Positions 49,990 to 59,900 of a stretch of 64,000 bases of DNA are shown here, piece by piece. The position numbers were made by a program, and so were the translations under genes. This stretch comes from Streptomyces sp. NBC_01551 (lineage in GTDB: Bacteria; Actinomycetota; Actinomycetes; Streptomycetales; Streptomycetaceae): the NCBI RefSeq assembly GCF_026339935.1, contig NZ_JAPEPX010000001.1, positions 4,335,501-4,399,500 of the forward strand, given 5' to 3'. Below the pieces are notes generated by a model. The model was given only the letters and a program-made list of their open reading frames with translations, did not search any database and was not told where the DNA came from. Numbering within the stretch: position 1 is the stretch's first letter; every line of letters starts with the position of its first letter.

Positions 49990-51168
49990 GTGTCGCTGCC
50001 ACCCCTGGTCGAGCCGGCTGCTGAGCTCACCGTTGACGAGGTCCGTCGGTACTCCCGCCACCTGATCATCCCGGATGTCGGGATGGACGGCCAGAAGCGC
50101 CTGAAGAACGCCAAGGTGCTGGCCGTGGGCGCGGGCGGCCTCGGCTCGCCCGCCCTCATGTACCTGGCCGCGGCCGGCGTAGGCACGCTGGGCATCGTGG
50201 AGTTCGACGAGGTCGACGAGTCGAACCTGCAGCGCCAGATCATCCACAGCCAGGCGGACATCGGCCGTTCCAAGGCCGAGTCTGCCCGTGACAGCGTGCT
50301 GGGCATCAACCCGTACGTCAACGTGGTCCTTCACGAAGAGCGGCTCGAAGCCGAGAACGTGATGGAGATCTTCAGCCAGTACGACCTCATCGTCGACGGC
50401 ACGGACAACTTCGCCACGCGCTACCTCGTCAACGACGCCTGCGTGCTGCTGAACAAGCCGTACGTGTGGGGCTCCATCTACCGCTTCGACGGCCAGGCCT
50501 CGGTCTTCTGGTCCGAGCACGGGCCGTGCTACCGCTGCCTGTACCCGGAGCCGCCGCCGCCGGGCATGGTCCCGAGCTGCGCCGAGGGCGGCGTGCTGGG
50601 CGTGCTCTGCGCGTCCATCGGGTCCATCCAGGTCACCGAGGCCATCAAGGTCCTCACGGGCGTGGGCGAGCCGCTGGTCGGCCGCCTGATGATCTACGAC
50701 GCCCTGGAGATGCAGTACCGCCAGGTCAAGGTCCGCAAGGACCCCGACTGCGCCGTCTGCGGTCCGAACGCGACCGTCAAGGAGCTCATCGACTACGAGG
50801 CCTTCTGCGGCGTCGTGTCGGAGGAGGCCCAGGAGGCGGCCGCCGGCTCCACGATCACTCCGAAGCAGCTCAAGGAGTGGATCGACAACGAAGAGCCGAT
50901 CGAGATCATCGACGTCCGCGAGATCAACGAGTACGAGATCGTCTCGATCCCCGGCGCGAAGCTGATCCCCAAGGGCGAGTTCCTGATGGGCACCGCCCTC
51001 CAGGACCTGCCGCAGGACAAGCGCATCGTCTTGCACTGCAAGACGGGTGTCCGCAGTGCGGAAGTCCTCGCGGTCCTGAAGTCCGCGGGCTTCGCGGACG
51101 CGGTCCACGTCGGCGGCGGCGTCATCGGCTGGGTCCACCAGATCGAGCCCGAGAAGCCGGTCTACTAA
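49990..51168 (+). CDS. moeZ: MoeZ adenylyltransferase/sulfurtransferase
   Basis: This 392-aa protein fuses a ThiF/MoeB E1-like adenylation domain (VGAGGLGSPALMYLAAAGVGTLGIVEFD, with RQIIHS), zinc-binding CYRCLYPE and CAVCGPN, and a C-terminal rhodanese domain with active-site Cys in LHCKTGVRSAE. It activates small sulfur carrier proteins (MoaD, ThiS, CysO) and transfers sulfur in molybdopterin, thiamine and thiosugar or cysteine synthesis. The GTG has ggag 5 nt upstream. A sigma-R-type promoter lies upstream. A 10-bp terminator follows (51179-51220). Confidence 0.95.
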   Translation: MSLPPLVEPAAELTVDEVRRYSRHLIIPDVGMDGQKRLKNAKVLAVGAGGLGSPALMYLAAAGVGTLGIVEFDEVDESNLQRQIIHSQADIGRSKAESARDSVLGINPYVNVVLHEERLEAENVMEIFSQYDLIVDGTDNFATRYLVNDACVLLNKPYVWGSIYRFDGQASVFWSEHGPCYRCLYPEPPPPGMVPSCAEGGVLGVLCASIGSIQVTEAIKVLTGVGEPLVGRLMIYDALEMQYRQVKVRKDPDCAVCGPNATVKELIDYEAFCGVVSEEAQEAAAGSTITPKQLKEWIDNEEPIEIIDVREINEYEIVSIPGAKLIPKGEFLMGTALQDLPQDKRIVLHCKTGVRSAEVLAVLKSAGFADAVHVGGGVIGWVHQIEPEKPVY

Positions 51169-51178
51169 GCCGTTCCGG

Positions 51179-51220
51179 GAAGGGGCCGTGGCCGCGCGTC
51201 CGCGCGGGTGCGGCCCCTTC
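51179..51220. terminator. terminator between moeZ and the convergent hydrolase gene
   Basis: 10-bp outer arms (51179-51188 with 51211-51220) and an inner cgcgcg/cgcgcg stem; it abuts the stop of the minus-strand hydrolase. Confidence 0.65.
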
Positions 51221-52813
51221 TCACGCTCCGAGGGGTTCGGCCGGCACGGACGGGGTCGGCTGTGCGGGGCTCTGCGTCGCCGTGCAGACAGCGCCGGCGG
51301 CGGGCACCTTCCCGTCCAGCAGGTAGGAGTTCACGGCCGCCTGCACACAGGGGTCGCCGCTGTTGTACGCGCCGTGCCCCTCGCCCTTGTACGTGAGCTC
51401 CACCCCGACGCCGGGACCTAGCCGCTCCACCATGTTGCGGGCGCCCTCGTACGGGGTCGCCGGGTCCCCGGTGTTGCCGATCACCAGGATCGGCGCGGAA
51501 CCCGGGGCGGACACGTCCGGGGTCTCCCACGCGCCCGGGACCGGCCAGTCGGTGCAGCTCAGCATCGCCCAGCCGAGGAACTCCCCGAAGACGGGCGAGG
51601 CGGCGCGGAACGCCGACAGCTTGGCCTTCGTCTCCTCCAGCGTGTAGCGGTCCTTGGAGTCCGCACAGTTGATCGCCGTGTTGGCCGCGCCGATGTTGCT
51701 GTAATTGCCGTTCTGGTCCCGGCCGTTGAGTGCGTCGGACAGCGCCATCAGCAGCTGCCCCTGACCGCCCTCGGCCTCGTCCAGCCCCTGCTCCAGCAGC
51801 GGCCAGAGCTCCTGGGAGTACAGCGCCTGGGCGATGCCGTTGGTCGCGGCGGACTCGGTCAGCATCCGGTCGCCGATGCCCGGGATGGGCTTGGCGGCCA
51901 GCTCCTTCTGGAGCTTGATGATGTTGTCCTCGATCTCCTTGGCGGTGCTGCCCTGGAGCCGGCACTCCTCGCCCCGGTTCACGCAGTCCTGCGCCCAGTT
52001 GCCGAGCGCCAGCTGGAAGCCCTTGGCCTGGCCGAGCGCCCCCTCCTCGGAGGTCTTCGTCGGGTCCACGACGGCGTCGAAGACGGCCCGGCCGACGTTC
52101 TTGGGGAACAGGTGGGCGTAGACCCCGCCGAGTTCGGTGCCGTAGGAGATCCCGAAGTAGTTGAGCTTCTCGTCGCCGAGGGCCTGGCGGATCCGGTCCA
52201 GGTCGCGGGCGGCGTTCTCGGTGCCGACGTACGGCAGGAGCGCGCCGGAGTTCGTCCGGCAGGCCTGCTGGTACCGCTTGATGCCGTCGACGTAGGCCTT
52301 CTCCTGCTGCGGGGTCGCGGGGGTGTTGTCCTGCGCGTAGTACGCGTCGAGCTGCTTGTTGTCCTCGCACTTGACGGGCGCGCTGGCGCCGACGCCCCGG
52401 GGGTCGAAGCTGACCAGGTCGTAGCGCTCGCGCAGCGCGTCGTACTCCTTGGCGGCGCCGGGGAGCGTACTGATCCCGGATCCGCCGGGCCCGCCGAAGT
52501 TGAAGACGAGCGACCCGAGCCGCTTGTCCTTGTCCCGCGCCTTGGCCCGGATCAGCGCGAGAGGAATCGTTTCTCCTTCGGGGTCGGCGTAGTCGAGCGG
52601 GACGTGCAGCGTGGCGCACTGCCAGTCCTTCGGCGGCGCCTCCCCGCCTCCCTCGGCGGGGGTCGGCGCCTCGCACTCCCCCCACTTCAGCGGCTCGGCC
52701 CCCTCGGTGCCGCCGGCCTTGGGTTTCTTCTCCCCGCCACTGTCGGAACACCCGCCGACCAGCCCCACGGCGACGACGACAGCAACGGCGGCCCGCAGCA
52801 GATTTCTCGACAT
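51221..52813 (-). CDS. secreted alpha/beta hydrolase lipoprotein (S33/TAP-like)
   Basis: This 530-aa protein has a lipoprotein signal (LLRAAVAVVVAVGLVGGC, with lipidated Cys) and the tripeptidyl aminopeptidase-like alpha/beta-hydrolase layout: FNFGGPGGSG (oxyanion), SFDPRGVGASAPVKC, nucleophile elbow YFGISYGTELGG, a lid, Asp in VIGNTGDPATPYEGA and His in GEGHGAYNSGDPC. It probably trims peptides outside the cell. ATG 52813 (MSRNLLRAA). The 480 nt on its 5' side are low-complexity (see the repeat at 53015). Confidence 0.92.
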   Translation of the reverse strand: MSRNLLRAAVAVVVAVGLVGGCSDSGGEKKPKAGGTEGAEPLKWGECEAPTPAEGGGEAPPKDWQCATLHVPLDYADPEGETIPLALIRAKARDKDKRLGSLVFNFGGPGGSGISTLPGAAKEYDALRERYDLVSFDPRGVGASAPVKCEDNKQLDAYYAQDNTPATPQQEKAYVDGIKRYQQACRTNSGALLPYVGTENAARDLDRIRQALGDEKLNYFGISYGTELGGVYAHLFPKNVGRAVFDAVVDPTKTSEEGALGQAKGFQLALGNWAQDCVNRGEECRLQGSTAKEIEDNIIKLQKELAAKPIPGIGDRMLTESAATNGIAQALYSQELWPLLEQGLDEAEGGQGQLLMALSDALNGRDQNGNYSNIGAANTAINCADSKDRYTLEETKAKLSAFRAASPVFGEFLGWAMLSCTDWPVPGAWETPDVSAPGSAPILVIGNTGDPATPYEGARNMVERLGPGVGVELTYKGEGHGAYNSGDPCVQAAVNSYLLDGKVPAAGAVCTATQSPAQPTPSVPAEPLGA

Positions 52814-53293
52814 GGCTCCATCCTGCGTTCCCCGGCTGCGCCCCGCCCGCGCGCTGACCCATTCGGGGCCGCCCGGACGCGCCGGCCAACGGCTGGGCGG
52901 CGGCGATTCCGGCGCCCGTGCCCGCCCCCCCCGCGACCGGCCCCACCGACGCCCGAGACGTGGGTGCACCCCGCACTCCACCCGGGCGAGGCCCCGAACC
53001 GCCCCACGAACCCCGCCGCAGCCGCAGCCGCAGCCGCAGCGGCGCCGGACCCGAACCCGGACCGGACCCGGACCCGGACCCGGAGCGAGAGCGGGACCCG
53101 GACCCGGAGCGGGAGTCGCAGTCGCAGAGGGAGTTGCGCCGCAGCCGCAGCTCGCCGGAGCGGGAGCCGGTGCTGCAGCCGCAGCCGCGTCGCAGCCGGC
53201 GGGAGCCGCAGCCCGACCGGGAGCCCCGCCGCAGTCGCAGTCGGAGCGGGAGCCGGCGCCGGAGCCGGGAGCTCCCCCCACAACCCCGCGGAG
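52814..53293. repeat. period-6 low-complexity region
   Basis: This 480-nt gap between two minus-strand genes has no convincing gene. From 53015 to about 53270 it consists of six-base-period tracts: (gccgca)n at 53015-53039, (ggaccc)n at about 53047-53097, and gagcgg/gagtcgcagtcg-type mixtures beyond. Every frame on both strands is nearly stop-free, so long ORFs (for example 52918-53325 plus) are by-products of the repeat. It must carry the promoter of the hydrolase gene. Confidence 0.7.
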
Positions 53294-56208
53294 CTAAATG
53301 GCTTCCTTGCGGGTCAGGAAGTTGAACGACACCCACCCCGGCAACACCGGCAGCCAGAACGTCATCAGCCGGAACAACAGCACCGCCGAAATAGCGACCT
53401 CCTTGTCCAGCCCGGCCGCGATCAGCCCGAGCGTCAGGGTGGTCTCCACCGCGCCCATGCCGCCCGGCGTCGGCGCCGCCGACCCCAGCGCGTTGCCGGC
53501 CAGGAACACCACCGCGATGCTCGCGTAGCTGATGGCCTGCCCGCCGCCGAACGCCCGGATCGACGCGTCCAGGCACATCACGAAGCAGCCCGTCAGCAGC
53601 AGCATCCCGCCGATGCCCGCCGCCAGCTTCTGCGGCCGCTGGAGCACGTCCAGCATGCGCGGCACGACACCGGCGAACAGCGCCCGGACCCGGGTCGCGA
53701 CGAACTTCCGCAGGAACGGCACCGCCGTCACCACGAGGACCAGCACCGCCACCGTCAGCAGACCCGCGATGACCGTCCTCGACGGGGTCATCTCCGGGGT
53801 CTTCTCCGTACCCGTCAGGTACCCGAACGCCAGCAGCAGCAGGATGTGGCTCGCCAGCCCGAACAGCTGCGAGGCGCCGACACTGGCGACCGCCAGCCCC
53901 GGCCGGACCCCGGAGCGCTGCAGGAACCGGGTGTTCAGCGCCACGCCGCCGACCGCGGCCGGCGCCACCAGCTTCACGAACGACCCCGCCACCTGCGCGA
54001 GTACCGTCCGCAGGAACGGCACCCGCTCCGGCACGAAGCCCAGCAGGCTCGCCGCCGCCGCGAAGTAGGTCAGGACCGAGAAGGCCAGCGCCGCCCCGAC
54101 CCAGCCCCACCGCGCCTCGCTGATGATCGTCGCGAAGTCCACGTGGGCCAGCTGCGTCAGCAGGAAGTACGCGCCGAACGCGCCCGCGATGAACGAGACC
54201 AGCGTGCGCGGCCGGATCCGCTCCAGCCGGGCCGGCTCCACCGGCGCCTGCGGGCGGATCAGCAGCACCTGCTGGCGGATCTGGCTCAGCAGATCCTCCT
54301 CGCGGGCCCCGTCGAGCGCGTCGTCCAGCGCCCTCTTCTCGGCCTTGCGGTCGACGGCCGGGCTCGTGTCGGAGCCCGCCGCCTCCCGCGCGGCCTTCGC
54401 CGCCCGCGAGGACTCCAATACGGCTTCGCGCTGCCGGTCGGCCCGCTCCCGGGCCAGCCTGCGCAGCGTCGCCCGCGTGGAGCGGCTCAGCGCGATCGGC
54501 TGGAGCAGCGGCAGGCAGTCCGCGACCGCGTCCGGGCCGAGCACCGACACCGCCGAGGCGACCGCCCTCTCCGCCCCGACCCGCAGGCCCAGCGTGGTCA
54601 GCAGCTGCGCGATGTCCATCCGGAGCACCAGGTCCCCGGCCGCGATCTCGCCGCCGCGCAGGTCGGTGAGGATGACGTTGCCGGAACGATCCACCACCAG
54701 GGCGTCACCGGTCAGCCTGCGGTGCGCGATGCGCCGCGACTGCAGCGCCCGTACCTGCTCCCAGGCGTTGCGGGCCAGCCCGTCGGTGATCTCCTCGTCG
54801 GGCAGGGAGTCCAGGGAGCGGCCGCCCAGGTGCTCGTACACCAGCATCACGGCGTCCGGGCCGAGCTCGGAGGTCGCGATCAGCTTCGGCGCGTTCGCCC
54901 CGGCCGCGATGGCCGCGTACGCGAGCAGCGCCTCCTGCTCCAGCGCCTGGCGCAGCGAGGAGTTCAGGCTGCGCCGGGTGGTGATGCCGCGCAGGGTGAG
55001 GCGGCGCCAGACGCGGTAGAAGAACCCGTGCGCCTGCTGCTCGCGGTCCACGACCGTGACGTCGAGCGGTGGCCCGTCCTCCAGGGTGACGTGGTAGCTG
55101 CGCCCCCGGTCGGTCTGCTCGGAATCGGATCCGTCGGGTGATTCGGCGCGCATCGCGCTGACCGGCTGGAAGCCGACCCGGCGCAGGCCGGCCAGGAGGT
55201 TCTGTCCGGTGGGCCGGACGTTCGGCGAGCCGACGGCGTACAGGGTCCCGTACGCGACGCTCCAGCCGATCAGCACGGTCAGGATGATCGAGAAGGGTGT
55301 GGTGTACCCACTGACCAGCATCGCGAAGGCGTCGAGCAGCAGCACCAGCCACAGCGCCACGCGCCAGCGCGGTCTGCGGGTCATCCCGACGGCCGTCATG
55401 TACGCGATGACGGGCGCGAGGTATCCGTGCACCGGGTCGGTGAGCGCTCCGCCGGCGCCGGCGGAGCGGGTGAGGGCGTCCTGGATGCTCTGGGGGGCGG
55501 CCTCGGAGACCCACAGGTCGGTCGCGAGGGTCACCCCGTGGGCGAGGACGGCGGCGAGCACGCCGTCGGCGATGCGCAGTCCGTCGCGTTTGATCAGCCG
55601 CTCGATGGCGAAGGCGACGGGGACGAGGAGCACGGCGATGCTGGAGACCAGCCCGGCAACCTTGATCAGCAGGTCCGGCGCCTGGCCGGTGCCCTTGCTG
55701 ATGTCCTCCTCCAGGCCGACGGTGGTGCCGTGGGCGAAGGCGGCGATGGCGAGGACGACGGCGATGCCGAGGACGCCGACGAGCAGCCGGACCAGGTCGG
55801 AGGGGCGGTGGACGCGGGCGGCGAGCAGCGGTTCGTCGACCTCGACCTGATCGGCGGCCGTCGGGGCGTGACCGTGGGGCCGCTCCGGGCCCTCGCCGTG
55901 GTCGTGGTCGTGGCCCTGATCGCGGGCGTCGTCGACGCGGGCGTCGTCGCCGTCGCCGTTGTCGCCGCCGGCGCGCGCGGCGGCGCCGTGGTCGGGCTGC
56001 GCGGGCGGACCGCCCGGCAGCCGCTCCCGGCCGCCGCGCCGGGGGCCGGGCCGCCGGGCCGTGCGGAGGCGTCACCGCCCCCCGGGGCCGGGCCGCCGGC
56101 CTGCGGCGGCGGGGTGTCGGAGGGCGCGGCGGAGCCGTCGTCTGGGCGCGCGCCGTCGTTCCTCGCCGCGCCGTCCGGAGGGCTCACACCCTGCTCCTTC
56201 GCCTTCAC
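53294..56208 (-). pseudogene. kinase-flippase membrane fusion, N-terminus out of frame
   Basis: The C-terminal half is an MprF/LPG-synthase-like flippase domain of about eight helices (LVSFIAGAFGAYFLL, APAAVGGVALNTRFLQRSGV, NALGSAAPTPGGMGAVETTLTLG). The middle is a kinase-like domain (VYEHLGGRSL, IAHRRLTGDALVVDRSGNVILTDLRGG) and the N-terminal half has further helices. The frame is open only from 56071, with no usable start before GTG 55633, which would cut off a conserved helix (LVRLLVGVLGIAVVLAIAAFAHG at about 55730-55800). The natural N-terminus (GTG 56208, VKAKEQGVSPPDGAARND) lies in another frame; one missing base near GGGGG 56041-56045 would join them into about 972 aa. Sequencing error is likely. 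Confidence 0.8.
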
Positions 56209-56302
56209 ATCCGTCTCTTCTTGATCACGTATCACGCGTCACCGCCCGGAAGATGGTGGCACGGACGGACAGGCGGGGGAGGCATCAGGGTGCGCGCCAT
56301 TA

Positions 56303-56319
56303 CGGAAGGAAACCTTCCG
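56303..56319. promoter_or_regulatory. 7-bp inverted repeat in the divergent flippase/ATL promoter region
   Basis: cggaagg-aaa-ccttccg is perfect and lies 27 nt before the alkyltransferase-like gene and about 95 nt before the kinase-flippase gene. It may be an operator; no regulator is nearby. Confidence 0.35.
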
Positions 56320-56345
56320 AGGCTTTGTCGGTGAGGTGCGGCACC

Positions 56346-56711
56346 ATGTGCCGAATGAGCGAAGAGCTGCCCGAGTACGCGGAGCGGGTACTGGACGCGG
56401 CCGAGCGGATTCCGCCCGGCCGGGTGATGACGTACGGGGACGTCGCAGAGTGGCTCGGCGAGGGCGGACCGCGCCAAGTCGGGCGCGTGATGGCCCTGTA
56501 CGGGGGAGCCGTGCCCTGGTGGCGGGTGGTCAGGGCGGACGGCCGGCCCCTGCCCGGCAGCGAGCGGCGCGCCCTGGAGCACTACCGGACGGAGTCCACC
56601 CCGCTGCGCGAGACCGCCTCCGGAGAGCAGCGGCTCGACATGCGCAGGGCGCGCTGGGACGGACACGACGGGGAATCCGGGCCCGGCGGAAGGGACGAGG
56701 CTCACATCTGA
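56346..56711 (+). CDS. alkyltransferase-like protein (MGMT family, Trp instead of Cys)
   Basis: This 121-aa protein has the MGMT C-terminal DNA-binding fold: ERIPPGRVMTYGDVAEWLGEGGPRQVGRVMALYGG, then PWWRVVRADGRPLPG where the alkyl-acceptor PCHR is replaced by PWWR. Like E. coli and fission yeast Atl proteins it should bind O6-alkylguanine and flag it for nucleotide-excision repair instead of removing the group. ATG 56346 (gagg 9 nt upstream) is chosen; ATG 56355 is an alternative. It matches Rv3204 by position, beside adnAB. Confidence 0.88.
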   Translation: MCRMSEELPEYAERVLDAAERIPPGRVMTYGDVAEWLGEGGPRQVGRVMALYGGAVPWWRVVRADGRPLPGSERRALEHYRTESTPLRETASGEQRLDMRRARWDGHDGESGPGGRDEAHI

Positions 56712-56939
56712 CAGCTTCCGCCATGGGGCGCCCGGGCGGGCGGTCGAAGACGCGTACGGGGGAGTGCGCGACGGACCGTGCGAGGCGCCCGGGGTCCCTG
56801 CGCGGGACGTGGTGGTTGGCGTAGCGTTGCCTCTTCGGCCATCGCCCCCCGGGCCGTCGCCGCGACAGCAGACCTCGCAGACCTCCCAGACCCCGCAGCC
56901 CCAGAAGACCCCGCAGACGCACCAGGACCGGCAGCTCAC

Positions 56940-59900
56940 GTGATCACCTCTCCCTCCGACCGCTCCGAGCGGCGTACGCGGACCCCCGACGCGTACCGCT
57001 TGGTGCGCACCGGACCGGAACGGTTGGATCCTCCTGTTCTGGACGCAGCGCAGCGCGCGGTGGTTGAACACCCGGGCGGACCGCTGCTCGTGCTGGCCGG
57101 CCCGGGTACGGGCAAGACGACCACGCTGGTCGAGGCGGCCGCCGCCCGCGTCGAGGCCGGCACCGACCCCTCCCGGATCCTGATCCTCACCTTCAGCCGC
57201 AAGGCGGCGGTCGAACTCCGCGACCGGGCCGCGCTGCGGCTGGGCGGGGCGCGGGCGCCGCAGGCCACCACGTTCCACTCCTTCTGCTACGGGCTGGTCC
57301 GCGCCCACCAGGACACCGACCTGTTCGCGGATCCGCTGCGGCTGCTGTCCGGTCCGGAGCAGGACGTGATGGTCCGCACCCTGCTGGAGGGCCAGCGCCG
57401 GCTCCGCTCCATCCGCTGGCCCGACGACCTGCGGGCCGCGCTGACCACGCGGGGCTTCGCCGACGAGGTGCGCGCGGTGCTGGCCCGCGCCCGTGAGCTG
57501 GGCCTGGGCCCGCGCGCCCTGTCCGACTTCGCGTCCCGCCAGGGCCGTCCCGACTGGCAGGCGGCGGCGGCCTTCCTCTCGGAGTACCTGGACGTCCTGG
57601 ACCTCCAGGGCACCCTGGACTACGCGGAGCTGCTGCACCGCGCCGTGCTGCTGGCGGAGCGCACGCCGGCGCTGGCGGCGGCGTACGACGCGATCTACGT
57701 CGACGAGTTCCAGGACACCGACGCCTCGCAGCTGCGGCTGCTGCGCGCGCTGACGGGGCCGGGCGGGACGCTGGTCGCCTTCGGCGACCCGGACCAGTCG
57801 ATCTACGCGTTCCGCGGCGCCGACATCAACAACGTCCTGGACTTCGAAGGCGCCTTCCCGGGCGCCCGGGTACGGGCCCTGACCGTCGGCCGCCGCTCGT
57901 CCGTGACCCTCCTGACCGCGAGCCGCCTCCTGACCACCCGCATGCCGGTTCCCCGCCTGCCGGCTCACGCCGTCCGCGCACACCGCGCCCTGCAGCCGAC
58001 CCGTGAGGGGGGCCGGGTCGACGTCTTCACGTACCCGACGGCGGGCGCGGAGCTGGACAACATCGCCGACATCCTTCGCCGGGCGCACCTGGAGGACGGC
58101 GTGCCGTGGCAGGACATGGCCGTCCTGGTCCGCTCCGGCGGCCGCACCCTCCCGGCGATGCGCCGCGCCCTGATCTCCGCCGGCGTCCCCGCCGAGACGG
58201 ACGGCACGGACACCCCCCTCCGCCACGAACCCGCCATAACCCCCCTCCTGACCGCCCTCCGCGTCGCCGCCACGGCCGCGGACGCCCCCCTCGACCTCCC
58301 GACCCAGCCGCCCGCCCCGTCGGCCCCCGCCGAGAACGCGGACGCCGCGATCGACATCCCGGCGCAGCCGTCCGGCCCCTCGGACACCGCAGGCGCGCTG
58401 CCGGCCGACGCGGCGCAGCCGGCGGAGGTCCTGGGCGGCGAGCTCGATCGCGATCCCGGGGCGGGCGGGCGGGGAGCCTCCCGCGACCCCGCCCCCGGGC
58501 GGATTGCCGATCCGGCGGCTCAGGCCGGCGACGCCCCGGCGCAGCCGGGCGGGGTCTCGGGCGCCGAAGGCGCCGGGGTGGGCGAGGGCGGTGCCGATGC
58601 GGTCGGGGCCGGGACCGTCGAGGTGGGTGGGGTCGGTGTCGAGGGGGCCATCGCGTTGCTCGCGTCGCCGCTCGGGGGGATGGACGCCGCCGATCTGCGG
58701 CGGCTCGGGCGGGCGTTGCGGGACGAGGAGCGGGCCGCCGGGGTCAAGGTGCCCGCGCCCTCCGACGTCCTGCTGGCCCGGGCCCTCGCCGAGCCCGAGC
58801 GGCTCACCGCCCACGACCCCGCCTACGCCCGCGGAGCGCAGCGCCTCGGCCTGCTCCTGCGCAAGGCCCGCGAGCTCCTCCAGGGCGGCGGCACCGCCGA
58901 AGAGGCCCTCTGGGTCCTCTGGGACGGCACCCCCTGGCCCCAGCGCCTCGAACGCAGCGCCCGCCGCGGCGGCGCGGCCGGCCGCAACGCCGACCGCGAC
59001 CTCGACGCTGTCTGCGCCCTCTTCGACACCGCCGCCCGCGCGGAAGAACGTACCGGCGGCCGCGGCGCACTCAACTTCCTCGAACAGCTGGAAGCCGAGG
59101 ACATCGCCGCCGACACCCTCACCGGCAAGACCGCCCGCACCGACGCCGTACGGCTGATGACCGCCCACCGCTCCAAGGGCCTGGAGTGGTCCCTCGTCGT
59201 CGTCGCCGGCGTCCAGGAAGGGCTCTGGCCCGACCTCCGCCGCCGCGGCTCCCTCCTGGAGGCCGACCGCATCGGCCGCGACGGCCTCGCCGAACCCCTC
59301 ACCCCCGGCGCGCTCCTCGCCGAGGAGCGCCGGCTGTTCTACGTCGCCGCCACCCGCGCCCGCGACCGCCTCGTCGTCACCGCAGTCAAGGCCCCCGCCG
59401 ACGACGGCGACCAGCCCTCCCGCTTCCTCACCGAGCTCGGAGTCACCCCCAAGGACGTAACCGGCCGCCCGCGCCGCCCCCTCGCCGTGCCCGCGCTCGT
59501 CGCGGAACTCCGCGCCACCACCGTCGACCCCGACGCCTCGCCCGCCCTCCGCGACGCCGCCGCCCGCCGCCTCGCCCGCCTCGCCGCGCTCACCGACGGG
59601 GACGACCGCCCGCTCGTCCCCGCCGCGCACCCGCAGCGCTGGTGGGGCCTGTACGAGCCCACCCGCAGCAGCGTCCCGCTCCGCGACCGGGACCGGCCCG
59701 TGGCCCTGTCCGGCAGCGCCCTGGACCAGCTCGCCAACACCTGCTCGCTCCAGTGGTTCCTCGGCCGCGAGGTCAAGGCCGACGCCCCCTCCACCGCCGC
59801 CCAGGGCTTCGGCAACGTCGTCCACGTCCTCGCCGACGAGGTCGCCTCCGGCCGCACCCCCGCCGACCTCGCCGTCCTCATGGAACGCCTCGACACCGTC

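Noticed and set aside
52918..53325. Plus-strand ORF with DPER/RS repeats
   Set aside because: It is created by the six-base-period repeat, which is open in nearly every frame on both strands. There is no ribosome site, and it runs into the antisense of the flippase gene.
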